Counted from the stretch's first letter, positions 24,219 to 33,086 are shown. The stretch is DNA of 64,000 bases from JACVRW01 sp963764665 (GCA_963764665.1 CAVXTL010000010.1:1-64000); one strand, 5' to 3'. A program made the numbers and translations. The notes: generated from the sequence alone by a model not told the origin.

Positions 24219-25124
24219 ATGCCCGAGTCGACCCGCACGCCGCTCTCGATGAGCGACCCCGAGCCCGCGAGCGCCGTGGACGCCCGGCTCCCCGCCGTGC
24301 GCAAGGAGGAGCTCCGGCGCCACCTCCCGGGCGTGGAGCCCGAGCGGCGCCTGACCGACTGGGGGCGCTCGGAGCGGGTGGAGGGGTTGATGGACCGCAC
24401 CCTCTACGACTTCTTCTACCGCTACTGGTTCAGGGCGGAGGTGGAGGGCATCGAGAACGTGCCCGCGGCGGGCGGAGCCCTCCTGGTGTCGAACCACTCC
24501 GGCGCGCTGCCTCCGGACGCCGCCATGATCGCGAAGGCGATCCGCGAGGAGCACGCCCAGCCGCGCCCCTTGAACATCACCGTCGAGCACTTCTTCAAGG
24601 GCTATCCGGGCTTCTCCATGCTGATCCCGAAGATCGGCTGCGTGCCGGCACATCCGGCGAACGTGCACCGGCTCCTGTTCGACGAGGAGCAGCTGGTGCT
24701 CGCCTTCCCGGAGGGCCGCAAGGGCACCGAGAAGCTCTACAAGGACCGCTACCGGCTGCGGCGCTTCGGGCGGGGCGGATTCGTGGAGGCCGCCATGCGC
24801 GCCCAGGTGCCGGTGGTGCCCGTGTGCGTGGTGGGCGCGGAGGAGGCCGCTCCGGTGTTCGCCAGCTCGGCGCTTCTCAAGCGCGTCACCGGCCTCCTCT
24901 ACTTCCCGATCACCCCGACCTTCCCGCACATGGGCCCGCTGGGCATGCTCGGCTACCTGCCGGCCAAGTTCCGGATCCGCTTCCTCGAGCCGATCCGCTT
25001 CGACGAGCAGGGGCTCCACGAGGACAAGGCGCTCGTGCAGACCACGGCGCACGAGGTGCGCGCGCGAATCCAGGAGAACCTCTGGGACATGCTGGCCAAG
25101 CGCAAGTCGGTCTGGTTCGGATGA
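24219..25124 (+). CDS. PlsC-type lysophospholipid/glycerol acyltransferase
   Basis: A 301-residue acyltransferase. The catalytic block is VSNHSGALPPD (a variant NHxxxxxD), with the acceptor-binding blocks HFFKGYPGFSMLIPKIGCVP, FPEGRKGTEK and VPVVPVCVVGAEE. Such proteins transfer acyl groups to lysophosphatidic acid or related lipids at the membrane; the actual acceptor is not known. The start at ATG 24219 fits the CACAAT box; an internal ATG (24249) is also possible. It overlaps the epimerase-like gene by four bases (ATGA), so the two are co-translated and may act on one lipid or glycolipid. Confidence 0.85.
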   Translation: MPESTRTPLSMSDPEPASAVDARLPAVRKEELRRHLPGVEPERRLTDWGRSERVEGLMDRTLYDFFYRYWFRAEVEGIENVPAAGGALLVSNHSGALPPDAAMIAKAIREEHAQPRPLNITVEHFFKGYPGFSMLIPKIGCVPAHPANVHRLLFDEEQLVLAFPEGRKGTEKLYKDRYRLRRFGRGGFVEAAMRAQVPVVPVCVVGAEEAAPVFASSALLKRVTGLLYFPITPTFPHMGPLGMLGYLPAKFRIRFLEPIRFDEQGLHEDKALVQTTAHEVRARIQENLWDMLAKRKSVWFG

Positions 25125-26515
25125 GCACCGGGGGCACAAGGCGCGTGCTCGTCACGGGCCTGTCCACCTACTGGGGCGGCAGGCTGGCCCAGGCGCTCGA
25201 GGCGTTCGACGACGTCGAGGCCGTGATCGGCGTGGACAACGAGGAGCCCCACGTGGAGCTCGAGCGCACGGAGTACGTGAAGGTCGGCACCCAGCACGCG
25301 CTGCTGCGGCGCGTGGTGGAGGCCGCCGAGATCGACACGGTGGTGGACACGCGCCTGGTGGTGGACTCGAGCACCACCACGCCGGGCAAGGCCCACGAGA
25401 ACAACGTGATCGGGACGATGAACATCCTCGCCGCCTGCAGCGGCGCGGGATCGCCCGTGCGCAAGGTCGTGTTCAAGTCCTCGGCCCACTTCTACGGCTG
25501 CGAGCAGGACGATCCCGCTTTCTTCGACGAGAGCATGGGCCGCCCGCACCGGCCCGGCACGAGCATCGAGCGCGACGTGGTGGAGGCCGAGGCCTCGATC
25601 GGGGACTTCGCCGAGAAGAACCCCGACGTGGCCGTGACGGTGCTGCGATTCGCGAACGTGCTCGGACCGAGCGTGCGCACCTCGCACATCGGGCTCTTCT
25701 CGCTGCCGGCCGTACCGATGATCCTGGGTTTCGACCCGCGCTACCAGTTCGTCCACGAGGACGACGTGGTGCACGCGCTGGAGCACGCCGTGGGCCACGA
25801 CGTGCCGGGCATCTTCAACGTGGCGGGCGACGGCGTGCTGGCGCTGAGCGAGGTGGCCGGTCTGCTCGGCAAGCCCTATGCCCCGATCCTGCCGCCGTGG
25901 GGCACCGGCCTGGCGGCCGCGGCGCTGCGCCGGGTCGGCGTGCGGATCCCGCCCGAGGCCATGAACCAGCTGCGCTTCGGCCGTGGGCTCGACAACCGGC
26001 GCTACAAGGTGGCGGGCTTCCACTACCAGCACACGAGCCGCGAGACGGCGCTCAAGCTCGGGGAGCACCTGCGGCTCAGCCCCGTGGTGCGCGGAGCGAG
26101 CGAGCCCTACCGCTACGAGCGCGAGGTGGAGGAGTTCCTGCGCTGGAGCCCGCACGTGCGCAACGCCCGCGACGCGAAGGGGCAGGCGCTCACCCGGACC
26201 CAGCTCGTGGAGCTCCAGCGCCTGCTGGCCGGCTACGACATCGACGCCGAGCCCGCGCCCGAGCCGTCGCCGCCCCGCCGGCCCGGAGCCCGTGGCCACC
26301 CCGGTGGCCGTGGAGGAGCCGCCGCCGGGGCCGCGCCCGGCGCTCCGGTGGAGCATTACGACGACCTGGCCGCCGAGGAGGTGATCGCGCTCCTGGGCTC
26401 GCTCGAGGCGGGCGATCTCACAGCCCTGCGCGACCACGAGCGCGATCACGCCCAACGGCCCCGGGTGATGGCCGCGATCGATTCCGTCCTGGCCCGCTCC
26501 GGCACCCGCGACTAG
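25121..26515 (+). CDS. NAD-dependent epimerase/dehydratase-like protein with extra C-terminal module
   Basis: A 464-residue extended-SDR protein. The Rossmann motif is VLVTGLSTYWGGRLAQAL; later features are VFKSSAHFYG, FANVLGP and PRYQFVHEDDVVHAL. The usual Tyr-x-x-x-Lys pair is not obvious (ERDVVEAEA sits where YxxxK is expected), so catalysis may be lost or changed. After residue 370 there is a low-complexity Pro/Gly/Ala linker and then a 46-residue helical module (412-457) that is also present in the protein at 39312. It is translated with the upstream acyltransferase. Confidence 0.8.
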   Translation: MSTGGTRRVLVTGLSTYWGGRLAQALEAFDDVEAVIGVDNEEPHVELERTEYVKVGTQHALLRRVVEAAEIDTVVDTRLVVDSSTTTPGKAHENNVIGTMNILAACSGAGSPVRKVVFKSSAHFYGCEQDDPAFFDESMGRPHRPGTSIERDVVEAEASIGDFAEKNPDVAVTVLRFANVLGPSVRTSHIGLFSLPAVPMILGFDPRYQFVHEDDVVHALEHAVGHDVPGIFNVAGDGVLALSEVAGLLGKPYAPILPPWGTGLAAAALRRVGVRIPPEAMNQLRFGRGLDNRRYKVAGFHYQHTSRETALKLGEHLRLSPVVRGASEPYRYEREVEEFLRWSPHVRNARDAKGQALTRTQLVELQRLLAGYDIDAEPAPEPSPPRRPGARGHPGGRGGAAAGAAPGAPVEHYDDLAAEEVIALLGSLEAGDLTALRDHERDHAQRPRVMAAIDSVLARSGTRD

Positions 26516-26562
26516 GCGCGCAAGCACTGCTGCAGCTTCGTCCGGGCGCCCCGGAGGCCCCT

Positions 26563-26568
26563 AGACTT
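26563..26568 (+). promoter_or_regulatory. -10 box upstream of the L,D-transpeptidase gene
   Basis: TAGACT about 31 nt before ATG 26600, giving a short leader. A three-codon frame (ATG TCG CCA TGA) ends by overlapping the start codon. Confidence 0.35.
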
Positions 26569-26599
26569 CACAGACGCGGCATCGCTGCCGCATGTCGCC

Positions 26600-27634
26600 A
26601 TGAGGCAGAGGTCGCTCATCTTCGTAGTCGTGCTGGTAGTCGCCCTTCTGGGTGGCACGGTCGCGGCCGTGGCGTACGACAGCTCGCGCGACGACCTCAT
26701 CGCCTCGGGCGTCACCGTCGCCGGCGTGGACGTGGGCGGGATGCGCGCCGACCAGGCGCGCGCGATCGTGGCCCGCGAGCTGCGCGCCCCGCTCAGCCGG
26801 CCGGTGGCGGTCATGCACGGCAGCTGGCGTTTCGAGCTGAGCGCCCGTGAGGCAGGCGTGCGCGCCGACGTGGACGCCATGGTCGACGAGGCGCTGGAGG
26901 CCAGCCGCAGCGGAAACATCGTGAGCCGGGTGGCCCGCGACATCACCGGCGGCGACGAGGACGCCCAGGTCCCGCCGCACGTGACCTACTCGCGCGACGC
27001 GGTCGAGCAGCTGGTGGAGCGGGTGGTCTCGCGCGTGAACCGCCCGGCCCAGGACGCCAAGGTCGAGTTCCCGTCACTCGACCAGGTGAAGGAGCGGCCC
27101 GGGTTCAAGGTCGATGCCGCGTCCCTCGAGCAGCGCGTGGAGCAGGCGCTGAGCGTGCCGGGCGTGGACCGGCGGGTGGAGGCCCCTGTGGAGCGGATCG
27201 CGCCGAAGGTCACGCGAGCGCAGCTCGCGAAGCGCTACCCGGTCCTGCTCGTGGCCGACCGCAACAACTTCAAGCTGAAGCTCTACAAGAAGCTGCGCCT
27301 CACCAAGACCTACACGGTGGCGGTGGGAGCCGTGGGATTCGACACCCCGGCCGGGATGTACCAAATCCAGAACAAGGCGATCGACCCCGCCTGGCACGTT
27401 CCGCAGAGCGACTGGGCCGGAGACCTGGCCGGCACGGTGGTGCCGGGCGGCGTGCCCGACAACCCGCTCAAGGCGCGCTGGCTGGGCATCTACGACGGCG
27501 CCGGCATCCACGGCACCGACCAGACGTATTCGCTCGGGAGCGCGGCCTCCCACGGCTGCATCCGCATGGCCGTGCCCGATGTGATCGAGGTGTACGACCA
27601 GGTTCCGGTCGGCGCGCCGATCTACATCGCCTGA
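26600..27634 (+). CDS. L,D-transpeptidase (YkuD) with peptidoglycan-binding-like domain
   Basis: Exported enzyme that forms 3-3 cross-links in peptidoglycan or attaches partners to it. The 344-residue protein has an N-terminal membrane anchor (about 5-26), a YoaR-like putative binding domain (about 35-200) and a YkuD domain with GIHGTDQ and the catalytic SHGCIRM (Cys at about 320). The domain order fits the anchored actinobacterial type. The start is ATG 26600; its end overlaps the minus-strand small gene by 13 bp. It is a single gene with its own promoter. Confidence 0.92.
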   Translation: MRQRSLIFVVVLVVALLGGTVAAVAYDSSRDDLIASGVTVAGVDVGGMRADQARAIVARELRAPLSRPVAVMHGSWRFELSAREAGVRADVDAMVDEALEASRSGNIVSRVARDITGGDEDAQVPPHVTYSRDAVEQLVERVVSRVNRPAQDAKVEFPSLDQVKERPGFKVDAASLEQRVEQALSVPGVDRRVEAPVERIAPKVTRAQLAKRYPVLLVADRNNFKLKLYKKLRLTKTYTVAVGAVGFDTPAGMYQIQNKAIDPAWHVPQSDWAGDLAGTVVPGGVPDNPLKARWLGIYDGAGIHGTDQTYSLGSAASHGCIRMAVPDVIEVYDQVPVGAPIYIA

Positions 27635-27912
27635 GCGTCTCCCAGGCCGATCTCGTCGATCGGCACCTCTTCCCAGCCCTGCTCTTCCAAGAGGGTCTGA
27701 CGGCCGGTGTGTCGAAAGCAGAGCGTGCCGATGTATATCCCGCGCACAGGCTTCCGCAGGACCGCGTACCACATGGTCGAGGCATCTCTCGGCCCCTGGA
27801 TGGCGTGCCAGGGCGCAACGGGACGGTGGCTCGGATCCGTCAGCCCGGCATCCGCGAGCTGAGTCCGGGTGGCCACCCGTCCGTCCCGCGTGTTGACGAA
27901 GAACGCTCCCAC
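27622..27912 (-). CDS. Small unknown protein opposite xerC start
   Basis: A 96-residue product beginning MGAFFVNTRDGRVATRTQ and containing TMWYAVLRKPVRGIYIGTL. I do not recognise a family. Its sequence has ordinary protein composition, unlike the Arg-rich antisense shadows elsewhere, and a TAGCCT box ends 8 nt before its GTG, so I consider it real. Its 5' end overlaps the assigned xerC start by 44 bp on the other strand and its 3' end overlaps the transpeptidase gene by 13 bp, an unusually tight packing. Confidence 0.55.
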   Translation of the reverse strand: MGAFFVNTRDGRVATRTQLADAGLTDPSHRPVAPWHAIQGPRDASTMWYAVLRKPVRGIYIGTLCFRHTGRQTLLEEQGWEEVPIDEIGLGDAQAM

Positions 27913-28813
27913 TGCCGCAGAGGCTAATTGGGGCGAGGCCCTTGCCGCCTTCGACGCCTGGCAGCGCACGCGCGGCATGGGCGAGCGCACGCGCCGCGCG
28001 TACGGGGTGGACCTCGCCCAGCTGGCCGACTGGGCCACGGCCCAGGACCTCAGGCCCGAGGCGCTCGGCCACCGCGAGCTGCGCCGCTTCGCCGGCGTGC
28101 TCTCGGAGCGGGGCGCCTCGCGCTCCACGATCGGCCGCAAGCTGGCGGCCTTTCGCGCCTTCTACCGCCATCTGGTCGAGCGCGGGACGCTCGAGGCCAA
28201 CCCCGGCGATCTGGTGGCATCCCCGCGGCGCGACTCCTACCTTCCGCGCGTCCTCCGGAGCGGCGAGGTCGCGGAGCTGCTCGAGAAGGTGCCCGTGATC
28301 GGGCCGCTCGACATTCGCGACCGCGCACTGCTGGAGCTCGCGTACTCGGCCGGCCTGCGGGCGCAGGAGCTCGTGGACCTCGACGTGGGCTCGGTCGACG
28401 CCGACGCGGAGGAGGTCCGAGTCGAGGGCAAGGGCGGTAAGACGCGGGTGATTCCGGCGGGCGAGCCCGCCTGGAAGGCGCTCGAGCGCTATCTCGAGCG
28501 CGCCCGGCCGGCCCTGGCGGAAGCGGGGGAGGGGGAGCGCGCGCTGTTCCTCTCGAAGAGCGGGCGACGGCTCTCCACCTCGGATGTGCGTCGCCGCCTC
28601 GGTCTCCAGGCCCGCCGCGCCGCGCTTCAGGGCGGCGTGTCGCCGCACACGCTCAGGCATTCGTTCGCGACGCACATGCTGGAAGGAGGCGCCGACCTCC
28701 GGACGATCCAGGAGCTCCTGGGTCATGCGTCCGTGAGCACGACCCAGACGTACACTCGGGTAGAGTCGAAGCGCCTTAAGTCGGTGTACTCGCGCGCCCA
28801 CCCACGCGCCTGA
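27869..28813 (+). CDS. xerC: Tyrosine recombinase XerC
   Basis: Site-specific recombinase that resolves chromosome dimers at dif with XerD. The 314-residue protein has the SAM-like core-binding domain (about 20-110) and the catalytic domain with Arg164 (YSAGLRAQELVDLD), Lys near 188-191, HTLRH (His260, Arg263), LGHASVSTT (His286) and the nucleophile Tyr295. Position before the FliA/WhiG-type sigma gene is the actinobacterial order. GTG 27869 is the longest plausible start; TTG 27893 is an alternative that would shorten the overlap with the minus-strand gene. Confidence 0.9.
   Translation: MATRPSRVLTKNAPTAAEANWGEALAAFDAWQRTRGMGERTRRAYGVDLAQLADWATAQDLRPEALGHRELRRFAGVLSERGASRSTIGRKLAAFRAFYRHLVERGTLEANPGDLVASPRRDSYLPRVLRSGEVAELLEKVPVIGPLDIRDRALLELAYSAGLRAQELVDLDVGSVDADAEEVRVEGKGGKTRVIPAGEPAWKALERYLERARPALAEAGEGERALFLSKSGRRLSTSDVRRRLGLQARRAALQGGVSPHTLRHSFATHMLEGGADLRTIQELLGHASVSTTQTYTRVESKRLKSVYSRAHPRA
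27921..27926 (-). promoter_or_regulatory. -10 box of the 96-residue minus-strand gene
   Basis: TAGCCT on the minus strand ends 8 nt before GTG 27912, inside the xerC coding region. Confidence 0.45.
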
Positions 28814-28825
28814 CCGGAAAGACCC

Positions 28826-29617
28826 GTGGAGACGAACCTCAAGGCGATCGAGCTAAGAGACCTGTGGCGCCGTTACAAGGACGAGCGCGACGAGAAGGCG
28901 CGCGAGCGCCTCGTGATCGCGTACTCGCCCCTCGTCAAGTACGTGGCGGGCCGTATGTCGAGCGGGTTGCCCTCGCACGTCGAGGAGTCGGACCTCATCT
29001 CGTACGGGCTGCTCGGCCTGATCTCGGCCATCGAGCGCTTCGAGCCTGAGCGCGAGATCAAGTTCGAGACCTTCGCCGTCACGCGGATCAAGGGGTCGAT
29101 CATCGACGAGCTGCGGTCGCTCGACTGGGTGCCGCGCTCGGTCAGGACCAAGGCGCGCGAAATCGAGCGGGCGAACGCCAAGCTCGAGCACGAGCTGCAT
29201 CGGGCGCCCACGGACAAGGAGATGGCCGAGGCGCTCGACACCACGGTCGACGAGTTCCAGGAATCGCTGGTGAGGATCTCGAACTCCTCGGTGGTGGCCC
29301 TCGACGAGCTCTGGACGGTCTCCGACGCCTCGGGCGACCAGGTATCGCTCCTGGACACGATCCAGGATCCCCAGGCGGCCGACCCCGCCCAGGAGATGGA
29401 CACCACCGAGATGAAGGACCGGCTGGCCGACGCCATCGCGCGGCTGCCTGAGCGGGAGAAGCTGGTGGTGGCGCTCTACTACTACGAGAACCTGACCCTC
29501 CGAGAGATCGGCGAGGTGCTCGGGGTGACCGAGTCGCGCGTCTCACAGCTGCACACCAAGGCCGTCCTGAGGCTCAAGTCCCGCCTCCAGGGCGACCCGC
29601 TGACCGAGCCCGACTAG
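28826..29617 (+). CDS. RNA polymerase sigma factor, FliA/WhiG family
   Basis: Alternative sigma factor of the sigma-28 group. The 263-residue protein has region 2 (LVKYVAGRMSSGLPSHVEE, DLISYGLLGLISAIERF, ETFAVTRIKGSIIDELR), region 3 (VRTKAREIERANAKLEHEL) and region 4 (LPEREKLVVALYYYENLTL, then ESRVSQLHTKAVLRLK). In streptomycetes the homolog WhiG controls sporulation; in others the family drives motility genes. No flagellar genes are in the window. GTG 28826 has a GGAAAG Shine-Dalgarno 12 bp after xerC. Its stop interlocks with that of the convergent lipoprotein gene (CTAG). Confidence 0.92.
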   Translation: METNLKAIELRDLWRRYKDERDEKARERLVIAYSPLVKYVAGRMSSGLPSHVEESDLISYGLLGLISAIERFEPEREIKFETFAVTRIKGSIIDELRSLDWVPRSVRTKAREIERANAKLEHELHRAPTDKEMAEALDTTVDEFQESLVRISNSSVVALDELWTVSDASGDQVSLLDTIQDPQAADPAQEMDTTEMKDRLADAIARLPEREKLVVALYYYENLTLREIGEVLGVTESRVSQLHTKAVLRLKSRLQGDPLTEPD

Positions 29618-30825
29618 GGCAGCGACGACCAGTCGGGGCTGTTGTCGTCGGCCAGGTGCTCGGTCAGGTTCGCCTGCCCGCTGCCATCGGACTCCATCGC
29701 GTAGATCTCACCGGTGTCGCCACCGTCGCGGATCGATTGGAACGCGATCCGGCTGCCGTCGGAGGACCAGGTGGGATCGATGTCGAATCCCGGGTCATTG
29801 GTGAGGTTGGTCTGGTCGCTGCCGTCCGCGTCCATCACGTAGATCTCCCAGTTGTCGCGGAAGGCGCTATAAGCGATCCTCTCGCCATCCGGCGACCAGA
29901 CCGGGGAGGCCTCGCCGTCCGCGCTGTCGTTGGTGTTGGTGAGGTTCGTCTCGTCGCTGCCGTCGGCGTCCATCACGTAGATGTTGTCGATGCCGAATCC
30001 GGGGATGCTGTCGCGGTCGGAGTAGAAGGCGATCGCGGTGCCGTCGGGTGACCATGTCGGGTGGAGATCCTGGATCGAGGTGCCCACATGGCTCGTCAGC
30101 GGCGTCTGGTCGGATCCGTCGGCGTCCATCACCCAGATCGCACAGAACTCGCCGCAGGCCGCGTACGCGATCTTGGTGCCGTCAGGGGCCCATGCCGGCT
30201 CGAGCTCCGTGCTGAACTCGGTGTCGGTGAGGTTCACCTGGTCGGAGCCGTCGGCGTCCATTGCGTAGATCTCGCCGTCCCGCTCGTAAGCGATCCTGCT
30301 CCGGTCCGGGGACCACGACGGGGACAGCTCGAAGGCGGATGGGGTGCTCGTGAGGTTGGTCGCGTGATTTCCGTTCGAGTCCATCGCCCAGATGTCGTCG
30401 TTGCCGTCGTCCCGGTTCGACACGAACGCGATGTGCGAGCCGTCGGGCTCGGGGTCGGTGGTGAACGTCCCGTCGCTGCTGCAGATCCGCGGCGGGCTCT
30501 CCTGGGCGTCCTTGACGCAGAACTGGAAGTGGTAGGTGGTGCCCGCGGTCAGACCGGTGACCGGCTCGGAGACCGGGTGCGGTCCCTCGTCGCTGATAGC
30601 CACGGTTCCGCGCGCCGTCTCGGAGCCGTACGCACTCGTCTCCCCGTAGCGCCACCAGTACTCGGTGTCGCCGTCGAGATTCGAGTAGACGTTGCCGTGG
30701 AGGGTCGCGCCGGTGTCGGTCACGTCAGTCGTCTCGAGCGGCTCGCCGACCGCGCATGCGGTCAGCCCCAGCACAGCCAGACACGACAACAGAAGTCCGA
30801 CACGGAACGAGGGGCGAAGGGCCAC
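29614..30825 (-). CDS. TolB-like PD40 beta-propeller lipoprotein
   Basis: An exported lipoprotein. The signal peptide ends in the lipobox LTAC (Cys24), a short fibronectin III-like domain follows (about 30-110, with TYHFQFCVKD), then at least six PD40/WD40-like repeats built on the pattern PxWSPDGxxIAY and a periodic MDADGSDQxNLT linker. The fold should be a beta propeller; it may bind carbohydrate or act in signalling, but no TolA/Pal partners are nearby. The GTG start at 30825 has a good Shine-Dalgarno (GGGAGG, 7 nt upstream), giving 403 residues. It runs convergent to the sigma gene. Confidence 0.85.
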   Translation of the reverse strand: MALRPSFRVGLLLSCLAVLGLTACAVGEPLETTDVTDTGATLHGNVYSNLDGDTEYWWRYGETSAYGSETARGTVAISDEGPHPVSEPVTGLTAGTTYHFQFCVKDAQESPPRICSSDGTFTTDPEPDGSHIAFVSNRDDGNDDIWAMDSNGNHATNLTSTPSAFELSPSWSPDRSRIAYERDGEIYAMDADGSDQVNLTDTEFSTELEPAWAPDGTKIAYAACGEFCAIWVMDADGSDQTPLTSHVGTSIQDLHPTWSPDGTAIAFYSDRDSIPGFGIDNIYVMDADGSDETNLTNTNDSADGEASPVWSPDGERIAYSAFRDNWEIYVMDADGSDQTNLTNDPGFDIDPTWSSDGSRIAFQSIRDGGDTGEIYAMESDGSGQANLTEHLADDNSPDWSSLP

Positions 30826-30920
30826 TTGCGAACCTCCCCGGCGGTGGGATGCGAGTCCAGGGCAAACGTAACCGCATCCACCGAGATGAGCGAGCGGGAG
30901 TAGGACCAAATTCCGCCAGT

Positions 30921-30948
30921 TTGCGGGGTGGGCACGGAGAGATAGGCT
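30921..30948 (+). promoter_or_regulatory. Promoter of the EF-G-like gene
   Basis: TTGCGG (30921-30926) and TAGGCT (30943-30948) are 16 bp apart. A leader of about 20 nt with the Shine-Dalgarno GGAAGGA precedes ATG 30976, so this gene is leadered. Confidence 0.5.
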
Positions 30949-30975
30949 GCCTGGAACCTCGAGGGAAGGAGCGGG

Positions 30976-33051
30976 ATGGCGCACGAATCGCCGAAGAGGA
31001 TCCGCAACGTGGCCTTGGTCGGCCACCGGGGCAGCGGGAAGACGTCCGTGAACGAGGCTCTCTTGTTCGAGGCGGGCGCGCTCAACCGGCTGGGCTCGGT
31101 GGCTGACGGAACGACGGTGTCGGACTCCGCGCCCGACGAGAAGTCGCGTGAGATGTCGATCTCCGCAAGCCTCTCGTCGTTCCGCTGGGACGACCGCAAG
31201 ATCAACCTCGTGGACACCCCCGGGGAGCCGAGCTTCCTCGCCGACGCCCTGGCTTCGCTGCGCGTGTGCGAGGGCGCCGTGTTCGTGGTCAACGGCGTGA
31301 TGGGCGTGGAGGTGACCACCGACCGGCTCTGGCAACGCGCCCAGGAGCTCGGACTCGCCCGCCTCATCTTCGTGAACATGCTCGACCGCGAGCGCGCGGA
31401 CTTCTTCCGCAGCCTCGAGTCGCTCAAGCAGGCGTTCGGCCAGCACGTCGTGGCCACCGAGATCCCGATCGGGGCCGAGCACGAGCTCGAGGGCGTGATC
31501 GACCTGGTGGACATGAAGGCCTACCGCTACGACGGGACCGGTCCCGGCGCCGCGGAGGAGATCGACATCCCCGAGGACCTCCAGGCGCAGGCCCAGGAGT
31601 ACAGGGAGAAGCTGATGGACGAGGTGGCCGAGGTGTCCGACGAGCTGATGGAGCGCTACCTCGACGGCCAGGACATCTCCCACGAGGAGACCGTGAACGC
31701 GCTCAAGACCGGGGTCACCGAGGGGCGGATCTTCCCCGTCACCTGCGGCGCCGCAACACGCAACCTCGGGATCAGCCGGCTGCTGGACGCCTTCGTGGAG
31801 GACCTGCCGTCGCCCGCCAAGAAGGGGCCGGTGGAGCTGGACGGCATGACGCTCGAGCCCGACGAGTCGAAGGACATGGTGGCCTTCGTCTTCAAGACGC
31901 TGGCCGACCCGTTCGCGGGGCGGCTCAACTTGTTCCGCGTCTACCAGGGCGTGATCTCGCACGACAGCCACGTGCACAACTGCCGGGCGCACGTGAAGGA
32001 GCGCGTGGGGCAGCTGCTGGTGCCGCAGGGCAAGGACAGCGAGCACGCGGACGAGTTCGGCCCGGGAGACATCGGCGCCGTGGCCAAGCTGAAGGAGACG
32101 CGCGCCGGAGACGTGCTCTCCTCAAAGGACGCCGAGATCCCGCTGAGCATGCCGGAGATGCCCAAGCCCGTGATGGCGTTCGCCATCGAGGCCAAGGCGA
32201 AGGGCGACGAGGAGAAGATGGGCACGGCGCTGCGCCGCCTCCAGGAGGAGGACCCCACGATCGACTTCCACCGCGATCAGCAGACGGGCGAGCAGATCGT
32301 GGCCGGTCTCACCCAGATCCACGTGGAGGTGATCGTGGACCGGATGAAGGAGCGCTTCGGCGCTGAGGTGGAACTGCATCCGCCGCGCGTGCCCTATCGG
32401 GAGATGATCAAGGGGAGCGCCAAGGCCCACGCCCGCTACAAGAAGCAGACGGGCGGCCGGGGCCAGTTCGCGGACTGCCACATCGAGATCGAGCCGCTCG
32501 GCCACGAGGTGGACCTCGACTTCGTGAACGCCATCAAGGGCGGGGTGATCCCCGGCGGGTTCATCCCCGCGGTGGAGAAGGGCGTGCAAGAGGCCATGCA
32601 GGCGGGCGTGGTGGCGGGCTACCCGGTGAAGGGCGTCCGCGTCAAGCTCTTCGACGGTCAGCACCACTCCGTCGACTCATCGGAGATGGCGTTCAAGATC
32701 GCAGGCTCGATGGCGTTCAAGGACGCGATGTCGCAGGCTCAGCCCGCTCTGATGGAGCCGATCATGACCGTGAGCGTGCTGGTGCCGGAGGACTGCGTAG
32801 GCGACGTGATCGGTGATCTGAACTCGCGTCGCGGCCGTCCGCTCGGCATGGAGCCGAAGGGCACGGTCACCGAGATCAAGGCCGAGGTGCCGATGGCGGA
32901 GATGCTCGAGTACGCCCCCGATCTGCGCGCGATCACCGGCGGGCGCGGGGAGTACTCGATGGACCTGGCGCGCTACGACGAGGTTCCCTCACACGTGGCG
33001 CAGCAGGTGGTGGCGCGCGCCCAGGAGGCGCGCGAGGCCGTCAAGGCCTGA
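30976..33051 (+). CDS. EF-G2-like translation GTPase with altered G motifs
   Basis: A 691-residue protein with the complete five-domain EF-G layout. The P-loop GHRGSGKT (16-23) is intact, but motif G3 reads DTPGEPSF (Glu84 where EF-G has the catalytic His of DTPGH) and G4 reads NMLD (134-137) instead of NKMD. Domain IV-V sequence (GGRGQFADCHIEIEPLG, RRGRPLGMEPKG) is well kept. This matches the EF-G2/FusB-like class found in actinobacteria, members of which bind GTP but are reported to lack ribosome-stimulated hydrolysis. It is therefore not the housekeeping fusA, which is not in the window. Confidence 0.9.
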   Translation: MAHESPKRIRNVALVGHRGSGKTSVNEALLFEAGALNRLGSVADGTTVSDSAPDEKSREMSISASLSSFRWDDRKINLVDTPGEPSFLADALASLRVCEGAVFVVNGVMGVEVTTDRLWQRAQELGLARLIFVNMLDRERADFFRSLESLKQAFGQHVVATEIPIGAEHELEGVIDLVDMKAYRYDGTGPGAAEEIDIPEDLQAQAQEYREKLMDEVAEVSDELMERYLDGQDISHEETVNALKTGVTEGRIFPVTCGAATRNLGISRLLDAFVEDLPSPAKKGPVELDGMTLEPDESKDMVAFVFKTLADPFAGRLNLFRVYQGVISHDSHVHNCRAHVKERVGQLLVPQGKDSEHADEFGPGDIGAVAKLKETRAGDVLSSKDAEIPLSMPEMPKPVMAFAIEAKAKGDEEKMGTALRRLQEEDPTIDFHRDQQTGEQIVAGLTQIHVEVIVDRMKERFGAEVELHPPRVPYREMIKGSAKAHARYKKQTGGRGQFADCHIEIEPLGHEVDLDFVNAIKGGVIPGGFIPAVEKGVQEAMQAGVVAGYPVKGVRVKLFDGQHHSVDSSEMAFKIAGSMAFKDAMSQAQPALMEPIMTVSVLVPEDCVGDVIGDLNSRRGRPLGMEPKGTVTEIKAEVPMAEMLEYAPDLRAITGGRGEYSMDLARYDEVPSHVAQQVVARAQEAREAVKA

Positions 33052-33071
33052 GCAGCCCGGCTCACGGCCCC

Positions 33072-33077
33072 TATGAT
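33072..33077 (+). promoter_or_regulatory. -10 box of zinc-ribbon gene, leaderless geometry
   Basis: TATGAT ends 9 nt before GTG 33087, matching several other starts in the window. Confidence 0.6.
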
Positions 33078-33086
33078 CGACAGGCC

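Noticed and set aside
23387..24400. Treating the long minus frame here as one intact gene
   Set aside because: Only its middle part matches the cyclo-ligase family; both ends are antisense to other coding regions, so the frameshifted interpretation is better.
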